A stretch of 11,871 nucleotides of DNA from Chloroflexota bacterium (GTDB lineage: Bacteria > Chloroflexota > Limnocylindria > Limnocylindrales > CSP1-4). The stretch lies in contig VGPE01000068.1 in NCBI GenBank assembly GCA_016875645.1, positions 1 through 11,871 on the forward strand. The letters run 5' to 3'. Of this stretch, positions 1 through 6,872 are shown in pieces (the first letter of the stretch is position 1; every line of letters starts with the position of its first letter). Made by a program: the position numbers and the translations under genes. The notes under the pieces were generated by a model that searched no databases, was not told the origin of the DNA, and saw nothing but the letters and a program-made list of their open reading frames with translations.

Positions 1-550
1 GGCGGGCCGCAGTCGCCGGCGGTAAGGCTTCGAGAACCGGGAGGCCCGCCCTCCAGTCGCAGTCGGCGATGCCGGCCGCGGCGGCGCGGTTCTCGGGCTC
101 GAGCGCGGCCGCTCGCGCAAAGGCGTCGCGCGCTTCGCCGACGCGACCGAGCCGCAGCAGCGTCCGGCCCGCGCTGAGGTGTCCCTCGACCCGACGCGGG
201 GCTTCGCGCACGGCGTTCTCGAAGATCGCGAGCGCCTCCCCGTAGCGGCCTCGGCAGAAGGCCTCGTGCCCGTCGAGGAGCCGCCAGCGGTAGGCCATCG
301 CGGGCTCGATGTCGTCGGCCCGGGAACGCAGGCTCGCCCGGAGCTCCGAAAGCGACCGATCGATTTCGGAAGCGCGGTGGCGGGCGACTTCGAGGCTCAG
401 CGGCGAGGCCACGACAAGCGCCCTCGCGACGTCGCTTAATGCGGCGCCCGTCATCGTCTGCTGGGCGCCCCCGTCGGACAGTGCGCCGACGTCCGCTGAA
501 TCCGGTGGAACCATGACCGGAGCGTGTCGCGCCGCCGTCGGGCCGGCCAT
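1..550 (-). CDS. TPR-like repeat protein, C-terminus beyond the left edge
   Basis: An open minus-strand frame runs from an ATG at 550 to the window edge without a stop (183 codons visible). The N-terminal 30 residues are low-complexity. Residues from about 45 are helical and include the pattern HEAFCRGRYGEALAIFENAV followed by EGHLSAGRTLLRLGRVGEAR and DAFARAAALEPENRAAAAGI. The repeated G-x-Y/V-x-E-A-x-x-x-F and terminal P pattern is what tetratricopeptide repeats show, so a protein-protein interaction scaffold is likely. The start is uncertain. An in-frame TGA lies three codons before ATG 550, a GAGGG sits too close to it to be a good ribosome site, and a second in-frame ATG lies at 514. The partners and the rest of the protein are outside the window. 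A transcriptional-activator or kinase-associated TPR domain cannot be excluded. Confidence 0.75.
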   Translation of the reverse strand, partial: MAGPTAARHAPVMVPPDSADVGALSDGGAQQTMTGAALSDVARALVVASPLSLEVARHRASEIDRSLSELRASLRSRADDIEPAMAYRWRLLDGHEAFCRGRYGEALAIFENAVREAPRRVEGHLSAGRTLLRLGRVGEARDAFARAAALEPENRAAAAGIADCDWRAGLPVLEALPPATAAR

Positions 551-632
551 CCCTCGTCAGTCATCCCCCACAGGTCCGGCGCGCGGACGCAACGCCCGCA
601 AGCAGGTCAACCGCGCCAGGCTTGGTCGTGGG

Positions 633-659
633 CGGGGTCGCGCGGACGACGACCCCGCG
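633..659 (-). terminator. GC-rich hairpin after the 667-1050 gene
   Basis: A perfect 9-bp stem (633-641 GCGGGGTCG with 651-659 CGACCCCGC, 9-nt loop) begins 7 nt past the stop codon of the minus-strand gene ending at 667 and precedes the TPR gene. There is no T-tract, so intrinsic termination is an inference from position and stem strength. Confidence 0.45.
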
Positions 660-666
660 CCGCTTC

Positions 667-1050
667 TCAGCGGTGGTTGTAGAACTCCACCTGCCAGCGC
701 CACTCGCTGCCGTCCGGGGCGTTCCACCACCCAAGCAGCGTTCCGACCTCGCCGCCGGGCAGGATCACCAGCGACCCGAGATCAGAATCCGTCGGCCAGC
801 GGTCCTCGCGGACGACGCTCTCCCCGACCAGTTCCAGCCGGGTCAGCGGCAATTGAGCGCCCACATGCCGAAGGGGCTCGCCACGCGCCGTCACGCGGTC
901 GTCACCTTCCCGAATTGTGACGGCCAGGACAGGCGGCGCGGCGTGGACCCACAGAACCCTGGTCGGGTCGATTCGCCCGTGGGCGAACTCCAGCCCGCTT
1001 GCGCCGGCCTCGGGGTACCAGAGCTCCCACGTCTGCACAGGTTTCGCCAT
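667..1050 (-). CDS. small conserved protein of unknown function, coupled to the BtrH_N-like gene
   Basis: 127 aa, soluble, no signal peptide, no membrane segment, no cysteine. It opens with a TWELWYPEAGASGLEFAHGR segment, has a central beta-rich stretch (residues 32-80), and ends with GGEVGTLLGWWNAPDGSEWR followed by WQVEFYNHR. Tryptophan- and glycine-rich ends of this sort suggest a small beta-barrel or sandwich. I do not recognise a named domain. The ATG at 1050 overlaps the TGA of the upstream gene (TGATG), and a GGAGG lies 9 nt before it inside that gene, so the two are very probably translated together from the promoter at 2614-2642. A role connected with the BtrH_N-like protein is inferred from this coupling only. 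A longer reading of the same frame upstream to 1380 is antisense-like, out of frame with the neighbour, and not credible. Confidence 0.82.
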   Translation of the reverse strand: MAKPVQTWELWYPEAGASGLEFAHGRIDPTRVLWVHAAPPVLAVTIREGDDRVTARGEPLRHVGAQLPLTRLELVGESVVREDRWPTDSDLGSLVILPGGEVGTLLGWWNAPDGSEWRWQVEFYNHR

Positions 1051-2435
1051 CAGCGCACGCCTCCTCTTCCATCGGACCGCGGAGTCGATTCGCCAGCGAT
1101 CGTCCGGAGCATTCTGGCGGCGGCACGCTCGCCTGACTCCAGGTCCCGAACGCGTGCCTGAAGCCCGGCCAGCAGGCCGTCGACCGCCGCGTCGTCGAGC
1201 GGGAATGCCGTCCGCATGCCGGTTTCGATCTGGGCGAGGCGCGACCAGATCTCGTGCAACTCGTCGGTCGCGGCCGGCCCGCGGTCCAGGAACGCCGACT
1301 CGCGCCGCGCGAGCAAGCGGCCCGTCTCGGCCAGCTCCGGGACGTCCGCCGGCAGCGCGGCCGCAGCCAGCGCACTCCAATCCCGGCCAAGTGCTTCGTA
1401 GCGCGCGGCAGCGTCGTCAAGCGCCGGCCACCCCAGCGCCGCGCCCGCCTCGCGTAGAAACCGGGCGTACAGCGGCCGCAGCAACCCGCCGCCGGTCCCG
1501 GCGTGGTTCACGTATTGCGCGATCGAGCTCAGGCCGCGCCACAGCCGGTGTCCACGCGGGAACATTCGCGCCCAGCCGTCGGCCGTGCGATCCCCGTGCA
1601 GCCGGTCCCCCCACGTCGCAAGAGCATCGAGGTTGAAGTTTCGCCCGCGACGGCCGCCGGCCGACGGATCGAGCGACCCTTCGAGGCCATCGGCGGCCGC
1701 GATCAGGGCCTCCCGGGCCGCGGTCTCGAGCGACAGCGCCACCGCATTTTCCGCGGGAAGCTCGACCACGACGAGGCGGTGCTTCTGGCTCCGGATGCGG
1801 GCCCGGGCCGCTTCGAAGGCGGTCGCGGGGACCTCGATGGGGCCAGGGAAGAGGTCCTGGACCGTGACGGTCCCGCGGTCGTCGTCCGCCGAGCGGACCA
1901 ACACCACGTGGTACCCGCCGCCCGCCGGTTCGGCCGGAATCGCGCGGTAGCCAAGGGGCTGGACGTCGACGCTCGCGATCACGCCGCGTCCGGCCGCCAG
2001 CGCCTCGCGCAGGTGCGTTGAAGCAGCCCGCGTCGAGCCCGTCTCCAGGACGGCCGTCCTTGCGCCCGCGCGCCGGGCGGCGGCGGCAAGAAAGGCCGGG
2101 CTGTCGTCCCAGAGATGCCGCGCGCCGAGGTAGAAGGACGAGAAGTCGGAGGCGGCGTAGTGGAAGGAGAACACACCGATCCCGGGTCCGCCCCCGAGAC
2201 CCAGCAGCATGGCTTCGGTCCATGGCCGACCGGCGTGGGGCGCGATGACGCCGATCTGCGCGAGCGCGCCGCGCAGGGCGGACGTCTCGGGATGGATGCC
2301 GGCGGCCTGGGTCGGGTCCGCGTCGGTCCCAGCGCGTTCATGGTTGACCACGCTCCGGCGGGCCGCGGCATACCGCTCGCCGGTCTGGGACATGCGCTCG
2401 CGGACGCGGCGCTTGAGGTGCTTCTGGGTGGTCAT
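1050..2435 (-). CDS. BtrH_N / DUF4872-type protein (papain-like acyl-transfer fold, no cysteine)
   Basis: 461 aa, cytoplasmic. Residues 5-27 form a basic helical motif (KHLKRRVRERM followed by SQTGERYAAARR) of a kind seen at the N-terminus of several unrelated high-GC proteins. Residues 48-180 match the butirosin-biosynthesis-H N-terminal type: HPETSALRGALAQIG, then PWTEAMLLGLGGGPGIGVF, and a later GGGYHVVLVRSADD with VTVQDLFPGP, as in C39/papain-like folds. The rest (about 260-430) is helical and resembles DUF4872. In butirosin synthesis BtrH transfers an acyl-aminobutyryl group from carrier protein to ribostamycin. The substrate here is unknown. The position where a catalytic Cys would be expected reads His-Pro-Glu-Thr, and the whole protein contains no cysteine. 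The ATG at 2435 is supported by GGAGG 5 nt upstream; upstream in-frame codons are rejected. The next gene overlaps its stop. Confidence 0.82.
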   Translation of the reverse strand: MTTQKHLKRRVRERMSQTGERYAAARRSVVNHERAGTDADPTQAAGIHPETSALRGALAQIGVIAPHAGRPWTEAMLLGLGGGPGIGVFSFHYAASDFSSFYLGARHLWDDSPAFLAAAARRAGARTAVLETGSTRAASTHLREALAAGRGVIASVDVQPLGYRAIPAEPAGGGYHVVLVRSADDDRGTVTVQDLFPGPIEVPATAFEAARARIRSQKHRLVVVELPAENAVALSLETAAREALIAAADGLEGSLDPSAGGRRGRNFNLDALATWGDRLHGDRTADGWARMFPRGHRLWRGLSSIAQYVNHAGTGGGLLRPLYARFLREAGAALGWPALDDAAARYEALGRDWSALAAAALPADVPELAETGRLLARRESAFLDRGPAATDELHEIWSRLAQIETGMRTAFPLDDAAVDGLLAGLQARVRDLESGERAAARMLRTIAGESTPRSDGRGGVR

Positions 2436-2613
2436 CGGAACCTCCGCTCGGCAGCGCGATCCGACACCCTGCGCCGCCGGACGGCCGCCCTGGTGGAGGT
2501 GATTGACCCACAGCCAGACGCCCGCTCCGAGGACATCATCCCCTTTACCCCCGCTCCGCCGGTGGCGCAGGCACGCGGTCTGGAGGTCCGGCGGAGAGCG
2601 CCGCCGTGGCCGG

Positions 2614-2642
2614 ATTGTAGCCCTGGCCAGGCACGACCGCAA
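2614..2642 (-). promoter_or_regulatory. sigma70-type promoter for the BtrH_N-like gene pair
   Basis: On the minus strand TTGCGG (2642-2637) is separated by 17 nt from TACAAT (2619-2614), matching 5 of 6 positions of the -10 consensus. It lies just past the stop of the exporter gene at 2647 and gives a leader of about 170 nt before the ATG at 2435. This makes the BtrH_N-like pair an independent transcription unit. Confidence 0.65.
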
Positions 2643-2646
2643 CGCC

Positions 2647-4278
2647 TCAGACGGGCTCGACGGCGCCTTCGATCGGGTTCGCCGCGTCGGGGGCCGCTGC
2701 GAGATCTTGCCGCGCTCGCTCGCCTCCCCGATCCAGTTCGCGGATGTGGATCCGCGGCATGGAGCGCAGAGCGATGAGGAAGGTGGCCAGGGAGGCCACG
2801 AAGACGATCCAGACGATGATGAGCAGGCCGCTCCCCATCGCGTCCCGGGTGGCCGCGAGTTCCTCCAGCGGCACCGAGTTGCGCCGGAACGGGTCCAGGA
2901 TCACTGTTGAATGCGTCCCGACGGCCGCGGTGAGGATGCCGCCCATGAGCCCGACCCCGACCGAGCCGCCGATCGAGCGGCTGAACTGCTGCAGCCCGGT
3001 CGCGACGCCGCGCTGCGCCCAGGCCACGGAGCCCTGGATCGAGACCATGATCGGTGTCGAGGCGATGCCCATCCCGAACCCGGCAATGCCCGTCGAGAGC
3101 ATGGGCACCCAGAGGTCTGGGATCGCGACCGCCTGCGTGAGCAGGGCCGTCCCCGCAATGTGGAGCGCCGTACCGCTGATCACGAGGTTGCGCGAGCCGT
3201 AGCGAAGCATGAGCCGGCCCCCGATGACCGACCCGATCGGCCAGCCGATCGACATGGCGGCCACCGCGGCGCCGGCCTCGAGGGGCGTCCCCAGGTGGAC
3301 GCCCTGCACCAGTGGTGGGACGAACGTGGTGAGGCCGAACATCACGACACCCGACAACGTGCCGACCGCCAGGCCGGCGCGGATCACGGGCACCTTCAGG
3401 AGCCGAAAGTCGATGAGGGGCTCCGGGGCACGGCGCTCGATCACCACGAACCCGACCAGCAGCACCACCGAGAACGCCAGCAGCGCGATGAAAGCCGGCG
3501 AGCCGTAGCCGAGCTCATCGCCACCTTCCGAGAGCGCGAAGAGCAGGACGGCAACGCCGCCGGTGAGCGTCACCATCCCGGGCCAGTCGATCTGGTGCGA
3601 ACGCCGCTCGAGCTTCTCGTGGAACGCGCGGAGCACGATGATCGCGGCGAGGATGCCGACCGGCAGGTTGATGAAGAACACCCAGGGCCAGCCGACGGTG
3701 GTCGTGATGATGCCGCCGAGGGCCGGCCCGATGACCGCCGAGGTGCCCCAGACCGCCGAGAAGAGGCCCTGGATCCGGGCCCGCTGAGCAGGCGTGTAGA
3801 TATCGCCGACGATCGTGAACGCGATCGGCTGGAGGGCGCCGGCGCCCAGCCCCTGGAGCGTGCGGAAGGCGATCAGCTCGAACATTGAGCCCGAGATCCC
3901 GCACAGCATCGAGGCGATGACGAAGACGGCGAGGCCGAACAGGAAGATCGGCTTGCGGCCGTAGATGTCGGCGAGCTTGCTGAAGAGGGGGACCGTGGTT
4001 GTCGACGTGAGCATGTAGCCCGTGAAGACCCACGCGTATTCCGAGAGGCCGCCCAACTGGCCGATGATCGTGGGCATCGCCGTCCCGACCACGCTGAAAT
4101 CGAGCGCAGCGGTGGTGAGCGCCGCCAGGACTCCGATGGTGATGACCAGCTGCTCGCGCGTGATCGGAGGGTCGCCGAGCTGTTCCTGCTGGTGCTGTGC
4201 CGTCGGGCGTCGACCCGGGCGGGGGTCGCCCTGGGGACTCGTCCGGCCCCCGGCCGGTGGGTGCGCAGACGAGGTCAT
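2647..4278 (-). CDS. MFS drug-resistance-type exporter, DHA2 (14-TM) family
   Basis: 543 aa, inner membrane, probably a proton-coupled exporter of drugs or metabolites. About 40 hydrophilic N-terminal residues precede 14 predicted membrane segments. DHA2 hallmarks are visible: LDFSVVGTAMPTI in TM1 (residues 59-71), motif A KLADIYGRKP between TM2 and TM3 (101-110), RTLQGLGAGALQP in TM4 (139-151), and motif C GPALGGIITTTVGWPWVFFI in TM5 (184-203). The C-terminal tail is acidic and cytoplasmic. The chosen ATG at 4278 lacks a ribosome site but has TACACT (4293-4288) 9 nt before it, which could give a near-leaderless transcript. The alternative is TTG at 4329, preceded by GAGGG at the stop of the hydrolase gene, adding 17 residues. 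It lies 64 nt after the hydrolase gene and could be co-transcribed. The substrate cannot be told from sequence. Confidence 0.93.
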   Translation of the reverse strand: MTSSAHPPAGGRTSPQGDPRPGRRPTAQHQQEQLGDPPITREQLVITIGVLAALTTAALDFSVVGTAMPTIIGQLGGLSEYAWVFTGYMLTSTTTVPLFSKLADIYGRKPIFLFGLAVFVIASMLCGISGSMFELIAFRTLQGLGAGALQPIAFTIVGDIYTPAQRARIQGLFSAVWGTSAVIGPALGGIITTTVGWPWVFFINLPVGILAAIIVLRAFHEKLERRSHQIDWPGMVTLTGGVAVLLFALSEGGDELGYGSPAFIALLAFSVVLLVGFVVIERRAPEPLIDFRLLKVPVIRAGLAVGTLSGVVMFGLTTFVPPLVQGVHLGTPLEAGAAVAAMSIGWPIGSVIGGRLMLRYGSRNLVISGTALHIAGTALLTQAVAIPDLWVPMLSTGIAGFGMGIASTPIMVSIQGSVAWAQRGVATGLQQFSRSIGGSVGVGLMGGILTAAVGTHSTVILDPFRRNSVPLEELAATRDAMGSGLLIIVWIVFVASLATFLIALRSMPRIHIRELDRGGERARQDLAAAPDAANPIEGAVEPV

Positions 4279-4342
4279 GAAGGGGCGAGTGTACGCGTCG
4301 TGTCGCCGTGGCGATCCCGCCCGCTTCAAGCCGGCTGGACCC

Positions 4343-5169
4343 TCAGAGCTCGAAGACGGACCCTTCGCAGCCGGCCCACAGTTCCAGGTCGGGCGCGTGC
4401 CGGATGGCCTCCTCCGTCAGCTGATCGAGCGTTTCGTCGTCGTGGGCAGGGTCGTGGTGGAACGTCACGAGCCGACGGACCCGGGCGAGCCGGGCGAACG
4501 TCGCCGCGTGCTCGAGCGTGTAGTGGCCCCAGCCGACGCGGCCCTGGTACTCGGGGCCCGTGTATTGGGCGTCGTGGAAGAGCATGTCGACGCCGTCGGC
4601 CAGCGCCCAGCCTGAGGCCCACTCGGGCCCCGATCGAGCCCGCCGAGCGCTGGCTCGTGATCGGGCAGGTAGGCGAACGTCCGCCCTCCCTCACTGATCC
4701 GGTAGCCCACGGTGGGCCCCGAATGGACGATCAGGTCGGCCGTGATCGTGAACGGCCCGATCGTCCACGTCGTGAGCGGGACGTCATGCAGCTCGAGTCG
4801 TGAGTCGAGGTCGCGCAGCCGGACCGGGAACAGCGGCGGCGAGAGGTACCGCGTGAGCCGCGTCCGCAGGTCCAACGTCGTGGAGGGCGGCCCCCAGACA
4901 TGCAGTTCCGCGTCGGGATCGAAGAACGGGCGGAAGAACCCGAGGCCGACGATATGGTCCATATGGAGATGCGTCAGCAGCAAGTGCGCCACGTGCGCGG
5001 AGCCGTCGAGGCTCGCACCGAGCCGCCGCAGCCCGGTCCCTGCATCAAGAATCAGCTGCGTCCCATCGGAGGCCAGGACCTCCACGCAGGACGTGTTGCC
5101 ACCGTAGCGGACGGTGTCGGGTCCGGCCGCGGCGATGGACCCGCGTGAACCCCAGATCGTGACTCGCAT
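4343..5169 (-). pseudogene. metallo-beta-lactamase-fold hydrolase (PhnP-like/Lactamase_B_2) with one-base frameshift
   Basis: The N-terminal frame (ATG 5169) gives MRVTIWGSRGSIAAAGPDTV, RYGGNTSCVEV (residues 21-31), LILDAGTGLRRLG, the metal motif THLHMDHIVG (HxHxDH at 67-72) and AYLPDHEPALGG. After Pro182 (codon 4626-4624) it leaves the family. The frame shifted by one base gives EWASGWALADGVDMLFHDAQ, then YTGPEYQGRVGWGHYT and FHHDPAHDDETLDQL, ending at TGA 4343. Restoring one G in the GGCCCGAGTGG stretch (about 4615-4626) makes an unbroken 275-aa protein of normal length with all metal ligands. Family members hydrolyse phosphodiester or related bonds in the cytoplasm. The intact sequence on both sides means either a very recent mutation or a base lost in sequencing at this GC run. 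The gene begins 9 nt after the PAS gene stop, so they form an operon. Confidence 0.85.
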
Positions 5170-5178
5170 CGCCCCTGC

Positions 5179-5646
5179 TCAGTCGTGGCCGGACACAGCG
5201 GCACCCCGGCCCGCCAGCGGAACCGCACCGACCGAGCCGAGTTCCGTGGCAGGCGGGAACTCGCTCAGCCAGATGAACACGAGTGCCCCGATCACCGCTT
5301 CCTGCATGCCCTCGATCGGGACCGCCGTGGACTCGGTCGCGCGCGGGCGCCCATCGAGGCCGGTGATCCAGAACGCGCCGTGCACCGGTCGCCGCTCGCG
5401 AATGGCGCGGACGCTCGGCAATTGCTCGGGCGGCTGCGGCCGGCCGTCGCGATCGCGCGGAGCGAGGATTGCGGCACGCTGGGCAAGCGGCAGCGAGTCG
5501 ATCTCGTCGAACCGGCGGCCGAAGACCGCTTCCGCGGGCTCGTTGAAGTAGATCAGGTCGCCCATCGCATCAATCAGCAGCACCGGGACGGTCAGGCTGC
5601 TGGCCAGCTGGCGTGCGAGGATCAGCTCCACGGCTCGTTGTGGCAT
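5179..5646 (-). CDS. single PAS-domain protein without output domain
   Basis: 155 aa, soluble. After a helix (AVELILARQLASS) comes a PAS fold: VPVLLIDAMGDLIYFNEPAE (residues 20-39), AVFGRRFDEI, a middle helix with DGRPQPPEQLPSVRAIRER, then the beta strands HGAFWITGLDGRPRATESTA and VIGALVFIWLSE. The protein ends about 30 residues later, so it has no kinase, cyclase or DNA-binding part. Such stand-alone PAS proteins bind a ligand or cofactor or act as sensory partners; the ligand is not evident. The ATG at 5646 has no clear ribosome site. CACAAT (5658-5653) ends 6 nt before it, compatible with a leaderless message. It is the first gene of the PAS-hydrolase(-exporter) unit and diverges from the sialidase-like gene. 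Confidence 0.85.
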   Translation of the reverse strand: MPQRAVELILARQLASSLTVPVLLIDAMGDLIYFNEPAEAVFGRRFDEIDSLPLAQRAAILAPRDRDGRPQPPEQLPSVRAIRERRPVHGAFWITGLDGRPRATESTAVPIEGMQEAVIGALVFIWLSEFPPATELGSVGAVPLAGRGAAVSGHD

Positions 5647-5652
5647 TGCGCG

Positions 5653-5658
5653 ATTGTG
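5653..5658 (-). promoter_or_regulatory. candidate -10 for the PAS gene (leaderless)
   Basis: CACAAT on the minus strand, 6 nt before ATG 5646, with no recognisable -35. It matches 5 of 6 bases of TATAAT apart from its first base and an internal C, and its spacing would put transcription start at or next to the A of ATG. Confidence 0.35.
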
Positions 5659-5735
5659 CGACGAGGCGCAAGGGCCGGTGCGTCCACACGCGCGCCGCCC
5701 TCGCGGCCCGGCTCACTGGCTCCCGCGGTGTCGCG

Positions 5736-5741
5736 TACCTT
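5736..5741 (+). promoter_or_regulatory. candidate -10 for the sialidase/phosphotriesterase pair (leaderless)
   Basis: TACCTT, fitting TANNNT, ends 8 nt before ATG 5750. No ribosome binding site lies between. No clear -35 is seen, so this is a position-based suggestion. Confidence 0.3.
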
Positions 5742-5749
5742 TCCCGATC

Positions 5750-6862
5750 ATGATCGAGATCGTCGAAAGCCATGTCATCTTCGACAACCCCAAGCCGATG
5801 CTGCGCAGCAGGCACGGCTACTTCCCGGGCATCGTCCAGCTGCCGTCGGGCGACCTGCTCGCCCTCGTCGTGATCGGCGAGGCGTTCGAGGCCGTCAACC
5901 TGCGCACGCACGTCCTGCGCTCCGCGGATCTCGGCCGCACGTGGACCGAGGAGGGGCCGCTCGACGATGGCACGGCCGACCCCTTCCCCATCAGCGACTT
6001 CTACAAGCCGTGGGTGCTCGCGGACGGCTCGCTGATCGCGCTGGGCTACCGGTTCCATCGCCGGGATCCAGAGCAGCCGATCGCCATCCTCGAGACCGAC
6101 GGCGCGCTCGCTGGCGACAACGCCGTTGCCTTCTCGACCGACGAGGGCCGCACGTGGAGCCGGCCGCGGGTCTTCCCGACCACCACGCCCGAGCTGGTGG
6201 AGATCCCCAGCCGGCCGCTGCAGCTGCGCTCCGGCGACATCGTGGCCACCGGCGGCCTGTTCAAGATGCCCGACGGCACCAATCCCAGCGGCCAGTTCGG
6301 AGTGCTGCTGCGGTCCCGGGACGGGGGCCGGACCTGGGACGACCGGAAGCGCTACTTCGACACGCCCGATCACAGCGTCGCCGCCTACGAGTCGCACATC
6401 GCCGAGCTTGCCCCGGGCCACCTGGTCGCGATCTGCTGGGCGTTTGCACTCAGCAGCGGCCGGTATCTGACCAACCAGGTGACGTTTTCGCACGACAACG
6501 GCTACACGTGGTCTGCGCCCGTCGACACCGGGATCGCGGCCGAGTCGGCCAACCTGCTCGCCCTCAGCGACAAGCAGGTGCTGAGCATCCACTCCCACCG
6601 CGGGCAGGATGTCGGGCTGTACGTCCGCCGCGCCGACGTGAGCGGCGACCGCTGGCGGACACTCGAGGAGCAGTTGATCTGGGGCGCGGGCATGCGCCAG
6701 CAGACCCGGGACGGCCAGGCCTTCCACGAGTTCGCGTGGTCGATCCGCTTCGGCCAGGGCTCGCTCACCCGCCTGACGAACGGAGACGTGCTCGCGACGC
6801 ACTGGTGCATCGTCGATGGCCAGGGCCGGGTGCTGACCCATCGTCTCCGTGTGACCAGCTGA
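5750..6862 (+). CDS. BNR/Asp-box sialidase-like glycosidase (cytoplasmic)
   Basis: 370 aa. Four Asp boxes (S-x-D-x-G-x-T-W) mark successive propeller blades: SADLGRTW (58-65), STDEGRTW (129-136), SRDGGRTW (189-196) and SHDNGYTW (247-254). The blade-start pattern PSGDLLALV (32-40), ADGSLIALG (91-99), RSGDIVATGG (160-169) and TNGDVLATHW (343-352) also fits a six-bladed exo-sialidase/BNR_2 fold. It has no signal peptide, unlike secreted sialidases, so it should act on an imported or intracellular glycoside or be a non-sialidase member of the fold. ATG 5750 is chosen because the protein's conserved start (FDNPKPMLRSRHGYFPGIVQ) follows at once; an earlier in-frame ATG at 5654 would add 32 basic residues overlapping the divergent promoter. 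The phosphotriesterase-family gene follows after 10 nt. Confidence 0.88.
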   Translation: MIEIVESHVIFDNPKPMLRSRHGYFPGIVQLPSGDLLALVVIGEAFEAVNLRTHVLRSADLGRTWTEEGPLDDGTADPFPISDFYKPWVLADGSLIALGYRFHRRDPEQPIAILETDGALAGDNAVAFSTDEGRTWSRPRVFPTTTPELVEIPSRPLQLRSGDIVATGGLFKMPDGTNPSGQFGVLLRSRDGGRTWDDRKRYFDTPDHSVAAYESHIAELAPGHLVAICWAFALSSGRYLTNQVTFSHDNGYTWSAPVDTGIAAESANLLALSDKQVLSIHSHRGQDVGLYVRRADVSGDRWRTLEEQLIWGAGMRQQTRDGQAFHEFAWSIRFGQGSLTRLTNGDVLATHWCIVDGQGRVLTHRLRVTS

Positions 6863-6872
6863 AGGACCTGAC

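Noticed and set aside
606..611. TTGACC on the minus strand as -35 of the TPR gene
   Set aside because: No acceptable -10 hexamer at the right distance.
2911..3888. A 325-codon Asp/Arg/His-rich plus-strand frame opposite the exporter
   Set aside because: Repetitive charged composition is typical of the complement of membrane-protein codons.
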